Below, in pieces: positions 19,301-21,002 of a stretch of DNA of 21,002 nt. Each line of letters starts with the position of its first letter. Position 1 is the first letter of the stretch. The stretch covers positions 1 through 21,002 of the forward strand of contig JAOXYB010107381.1 of the NCBI GenBank assembly GCA_028565635.1, read 5' to 3'. The notes under the pieces are model-generated. The model worked only from the letters and a program-made list of their open reading frames with translations. It did no database searches and was not told the origin of the DNA. This stretch comes from Phoronis ovalis. Taxonomy: Eukaryota; Phoronida; Phoronidae. The translations under genes were made by a program, and so were the position numbers.

Positions 19301-20668
19301 TTTGTATTGAGTTGGATGGGGAGTCTAATGGTGTACATATTAATCTATTTTTCCATTAAACTACCCAAAATTCGACAAAGTGTAAAGTGTGAATAACTGG
19401 ACAGGTTCTGAATGGGTCTAGCCACTTTAAGTGACTATAAATCTTATCTTGCCATTATGGAACTGATCAGAGACTAAGATATTCACAATCATTCACGACA
19501 AATTTCATTACCTATGTTGCACAAAGTACTAGATGTAGCACCCATGTTAGCAGTGGTGTGCATATCTGGACATTTCTGGCAAGAATCTTCCAGAGTCTTG
19601 TCCCTGAAGAAACCTTGTTGACAAAAATCACAGCTCATTGTGTTTGCATTGTACTCACGACCAGAAGAACAGTCCACTAAAATGCAGTAAAAATTAGGAA
19701 TGTAGAAATTTTAACTGGGGTGTAATTTAATTTTGTATAGAAAAGAGTAAATTAAATCATTTAAACTGGTGAGAGCCCATTAGAAAGAAATATCGAGTTT
19801 CACCAAAATAAACAGACAATTTAGAATTTAAAACTTTTGTTTCTTAGCTCATTTAAGTAAAAGTGTCATACTAAACATAAAATATTCTTAAAAAATGACA
19901 ACCGCTTATTTAATTTCATATGCAAGCTTGACCCAAAAATACAACTGACCATCCTATGTACATTCCTGTACTATTAATACTTACTATCACTTAATATTAA
20001 TTTCACTGTCTGTCTAAACTTATAATGACTAATTATAATTTTATTATTATTTATTTAATATATTTAGTTATATTTATAGGGTGTACTCCCTATCAGTGAC
20101 AATTACACTGCTTTTGCAGGGAGCCTGCTTCTTTAAAATACAAGCATGCAACTTCAAGTAACAATTACTCTATGATTACTATATGACTATAACAAATTTA
20201 ACCAATTACATATTAATTATACTTACAGATACACTGGTCTTCACTAGTAGCACCGGTCTCAAAGGTTGTCTGAGCCTGGTTATTAGCAGCATTGGGACAA
20301 GGTTTACACTGTAACTGCTGCCAAACATCCTGGTAGTTTCCCTTAGGACATTTCTCACACTCATTTGCACCAGTTCGGTAATATCCGGCAGTACAGTTGG
20401 CTAAAAATAAAAGTAGTATATATTTAATAATTTCAAATAACTGTGAAAGCTTTGAAATAATGATTGGATAAGAATGGTGTTTTATACCAACAGCGCAACT
20501 CACCAACATTGCAGCTAGTCATATCTGTAGAACCAGTACCACTAGTGATGAACTCCAGTGGGCACAGGTCGCATGTATGATCGCCATTATTGAATTTGTA
20601 AAAGCCTATGTTGCAGTCTGTGCAGTTCATGCCCGTACCTAAGTCCTCTTTGCCAGGTGAGCAGTGTA
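13365..20668 (-). CDS. modular membrane protein: ephrin-receptor-like x3, SEA, EGF, TM (5' end outside window)
   Basis: Ten exons join with matching phases to give at least 488 residues, with the N terminus beyond the right edge. Three successive modules each have six cysteines in the pattern of ephrin-receptor-like (GCC2/GCC3) repeats. A Ser/Thr/Pro-rich linker follows, then a SEA-type domain containing GSIGV, an EGF-like domain (six Cys, CxCPAGFSGNG), a transmembrane helix of about 25 residues with a V-R-R-K stop-transfer, and a cytoplasmic tail of about 75 residues with several tyrosines. The outside-in order resembles transmembrane mucins (SEA-EGF-TM) but with ephrin-receptor-like repeats outside. 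I infer a cell-surface adhesion or signalling protein and cannot name an orthologue. All introns are GT-AG. Confidence 0.8.
14504..14550. repeat. 14-bp-arm hairpin
   Basis: CACCAGGTGGCACT (14504-14517) and AGTGCTACCTGGTG (14537-14550) are inverted repeats with one mismatch, with a 19-nt loop. It abuts the left edge of the repeat copy that begins at 14556. Confidence 0.6.
14556..14955. repeat. long copy of a two-copy repeat
   Basis: A 400-bp direct repeat of 19069-19336, sharing both ends and most of the first 170 bp. It has about 187 bp in the middle that the other copy lacks. A T/G homopolymer run lies near 14619-14630. It carries no credible gene. Confidence 0.75.
15606..15813 (-). CDS. 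exon: cytoplasmic tail
   Basis: This 208-bp exon (phase 2 in, phase 0 out) encodes the RRKSGSNSQS stop-transfer and a polar tail with NNAMYDNVDP, GYNSDPYYGHYLNE and many serines. YDNV fits a YxN SH2 site and NAMY a degenerate NPxY-like site. The acceptor TTTGCAGCAG is a NAGNAG, so RRK or RK may follow the membrane helix. Donor AATGAG|GTAACT. Confidence 0.85.
15814..16474 (-). other. intron between the TM and cytoplasmic exons
   Basis: A 661-bp AT-rich intron. The short frames at 15838-16020 and 15611-15934 are shadows. Nothing else is seen. Confidence 0.5.
16475..16565 (-). CDS. exon: transmembrane helix
   Basis: This 91-bp exon (phase 1 in, phase 2 out) encodes a short VDSS lead and about 25 hydrophobic residues starting LTAIIIASVVAAVIFIV, clearly a membrane span. 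Acceptor TCTTTTTTTCAG, donor TATGT|GTAAGT. Confidence 0.88.
16780..16929 (-). CDS. exon: EGF-like domain
   Basis: This 150-bp phase 1-1 exon encodes one EGF-like module with six cysteines: C-QEEVYD-C-HRVAT-C-YLTADKASYY-C-V-C-PAGFSGNGKI-C. The CxCPAGFSGNG ending is typical. The leading DNPAVDYC lacks the acidic D-x-(D/N)-E of calcium-binding EGFs, so calcium binding is unlikely. Acceptor TGTCTCTTTTAG, donor CAATG|GTATTA (weaker than the others). Confidence 0.88.
16930..17266 (-). other. intron between the SEA and EGF exons
   Basis: A 337-bp AT-rich intron with nothing recognised inside. Confidence 0.5.
17267..17433 (-). CDS. exon: SEA domain, cleavage-motif segment
   Basis: This 167-bp exon (phase 2 in, phase 1 out) encodes SGSIGVNYLVVLAPDTTTT and on to ANNITFAGA. 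GSIGV sits where autoproteolytic SEA domains carry G-S-(V/I)-x-V, cleaved between G and S. It includes sequons NKT and NIT. Acceptor TTGTTTCAG, donor GTGCTG|GTAAGC. Confidence 0.85.
17434..17793 (-). other. intron between SEA exons 2 and 3
   Basis: A 360-bp AT-rich intron with nothing recognised inside. Confidence 0.5.
17794..17855 (-). CDS. exon: SEA domain, middle segment
   Basis: This 62-bp exon starts in phase 0 and ends in phase 2. It encodes LNPIFKDKINNYLGVADFVF. Acceptor TGTTTTTTCAAG, donor TTCAG|GTTAGT. It is short, but phases match on both sides and the peptide continues the SEA pattern. Confidence 0.75.
17856..18191 (-). other. intron between SEA exons 1 and 2
   Basis: A 336-bp AT-rich intron. 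The 111-codon minus-strand frame that overlaps it and the next exon uses a different frame from the exon and is not coding. Confidence 0.5.
18192..18457 (-). CDS. exon: mucin-like linker and start of SEA domain
   Basis: This 266-bp exon enters in phase 1 and leaves in phase 0. The first half encodes about 50 residues dominated by Ser, Thr, Pro, Gln and Val (IASTSTDVQSTSPTVQPATT and onward), a likely O-glycosylated stalk. The second half, IRAFFKIINRAWSRFLAVKG and following, looks like the first helix region of a SEA domain. Donor GAGTTG|GTAAGT. Confidence 0.85.
18846..19419. mobile_element. inverted-repeat element (MITE-like) in an intron
   Basis: The 18-bp string TATTCACACTTTACACTT at 18863-18880 is perfectly inverted at 19378-19395, and both outer flanks start AGACC (18846-18850 and, inverted, 19415-19419) with looser pairing between. 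That gives a 574-bp element with imperfect termini and no coding frame. It contains a T-run and G-run near 19140-19163 and a copy of the repeat also seen at 14.6 kb. No clear target duplication was found. Confidence 0.55.
19069..19336. repeat. short copy of a two-copy repeat
   Basis: It aligns with 14556-14955 at both ends: AAGTACACCATAGCA..., ACGAATATAGTACCGGCATA, GTCAACATGTTGTACTTTCTG and TTGAGTTGGATGG. The middle of the longer copy (about 14728-14914) is replaced here by 23 bp that include the perfect hairpin GTTGCAA-TAG-TTGCAAC (19281-19297). Confidence 0.75.
19512..19676 (-). CDS. exon: ephrin-receptor-like module 3
   Basis: This 165-bp phase 1-1 exon encodes DCSSGREYNANTMSCDFC onward to NMGATSSTLCNI, with six cysteines in register with the other two modules. 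Acceptor TGCATTTTAG, donor CATAG|GTAATG. Confidence 0.85.
20227..20400 (-). CDS. exon: ephrin-receptor-like module 2
   Basis: This 174-bp phase 1-1 exon begins, after the split Ala codon, with NCTAGYYRTGANECEKC and ends QCI. It has six cysteines and a TGATSED segment typical of the repeat. Acceptor TTTATTTTTAG, donor ATCT|GTAAGT. The intron before it is only 103 bp. Confidence 0.88.
20504..20668 (-). CDS. exon: ephrin-receptor-like module 1
   Basis: This 165-bp phase 1-1 exon encodes VHCSPGKEDLGTGMNCTDC onward to TSCNV, with six cysteines. The donor is TGTTG|GTGAGT. Its exact multiple-of-three length and symmetric phase make it a shuffling-type module. Confidence 0.85.
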
Positions 20669-21002
20669 CTGTAAATAAGTGTATCAGTCGTAATTTCAAT
20701 AAAAAAAACCTTGTATCATCAGTATACATCAGAGGAACATGGAGATTTTTAAAAACACCATTATTATGTTCAACATTTATATAGAAGAAACAAAAGTTTC
20801 TTTGACACTATATTCTTCAACAACGAATCACTCGTTCAGTAATTTTAATTTACTAGACTCAGCAAAGTAAATTACTTGAAATACACTCTTCAACATAATG
20901 TTTTAGTTTTTTATTTATTAAATCTTTTTATGTCACAAGAACAAAGTCGTGTATGCAATTTAAAGGCGCCCGTAGGCACATGTTTATTAATATAAAGACT
21001 AC
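20669..21002 (-). other. intron reaching the window edge
   Basis: The acceptor TTATTTACAG precedes the first visible exon in phase 1, so at least one more exon lies beyond the right edge. No exon is seen here. Confidence 0.6.

Larger units (their letters stand above)
18458..19511 (-). other. intron holding an inverted-repeat element
   Basis: This 1,054-bp intron lies between ephrin-like module 3 and the mucin-like exon. More than half of it is the element at 18846-19419. The remainder is AT-rich with a CA/CCA-rich patch near 18595-18625. Confidence 0.6.

Noticed and set aside
1-21002. CRISPR arrays, tRNA or rRNA genes, bacterial operons
   Set aside because: None seen; the only tRNA-like signal is the SINE head at the left edge.

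Overview
The window looks like nuclear DNA of an invertebrate animal. It is AT-rich, its genes are split by GT-AG introns, and the intergenic space is full of old, diverged repeats. A tRNA-derived SINE with a bilaterian-type central domain, TGACCTTTGACCT-type repeats and exon-shuffled extracellular modules fit a lophotrochozoan, most likely a marine mollusc. That placement is inference, because no species-specific marker is visible.

Two spliced genes face each other tail to tail. On the + strand (about 3.8-8.6 kb) a three-coding-exon gene encodes a predicted 419-residue secretory-pathway protein of the carbohydrate-sulfotransferase type. Its framework is recognisable, but both segments that should bind the donor PAPS lack their usual basic residues. 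It may be a pseudo-enzyme under coding constraint.

On the - strand (20.67 down to about 13.4 kb) lies the 3' part of a modular single-pass membrane protein, entering from beyond the right edge. In transcription order it has three six-cysteine ephrin-receptor-like modules, one per phase-1 exon, then a Ser/Thr/Pro-rich mucin-like linker, a SEA-type domain with a GSIGV motif, one EGF-like domain, a transmembrane helix and a tyrosine-rich cytoplasmic tail. Intron phases agree across every junction. The last tiny exon is the least certain.

Region by region: 1-3796 is non-coding, with a SINE at the left edge and three copies of TGACAGATGTCA; 3797-8640 is the sulfotransferase-like gene, with repeats in its large first coding intron; 8640-12860 is repeat-rich intergenic DNA holding a 118-bp insertion with 13-bp flanking duplications and a 769-bp inverted-repeat element; 12870-20668 is the - strand gene, with a 35-bp-arm foldback downstream of its last exon, a 574-bp inverted-repeat element in one intron, and a repeat present in two introns.

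No tRNA, rRNA, CRISPR array or bacterial-type operon was seen. The two genes have no obvious shared pathway beyond both products entering the secretory route.
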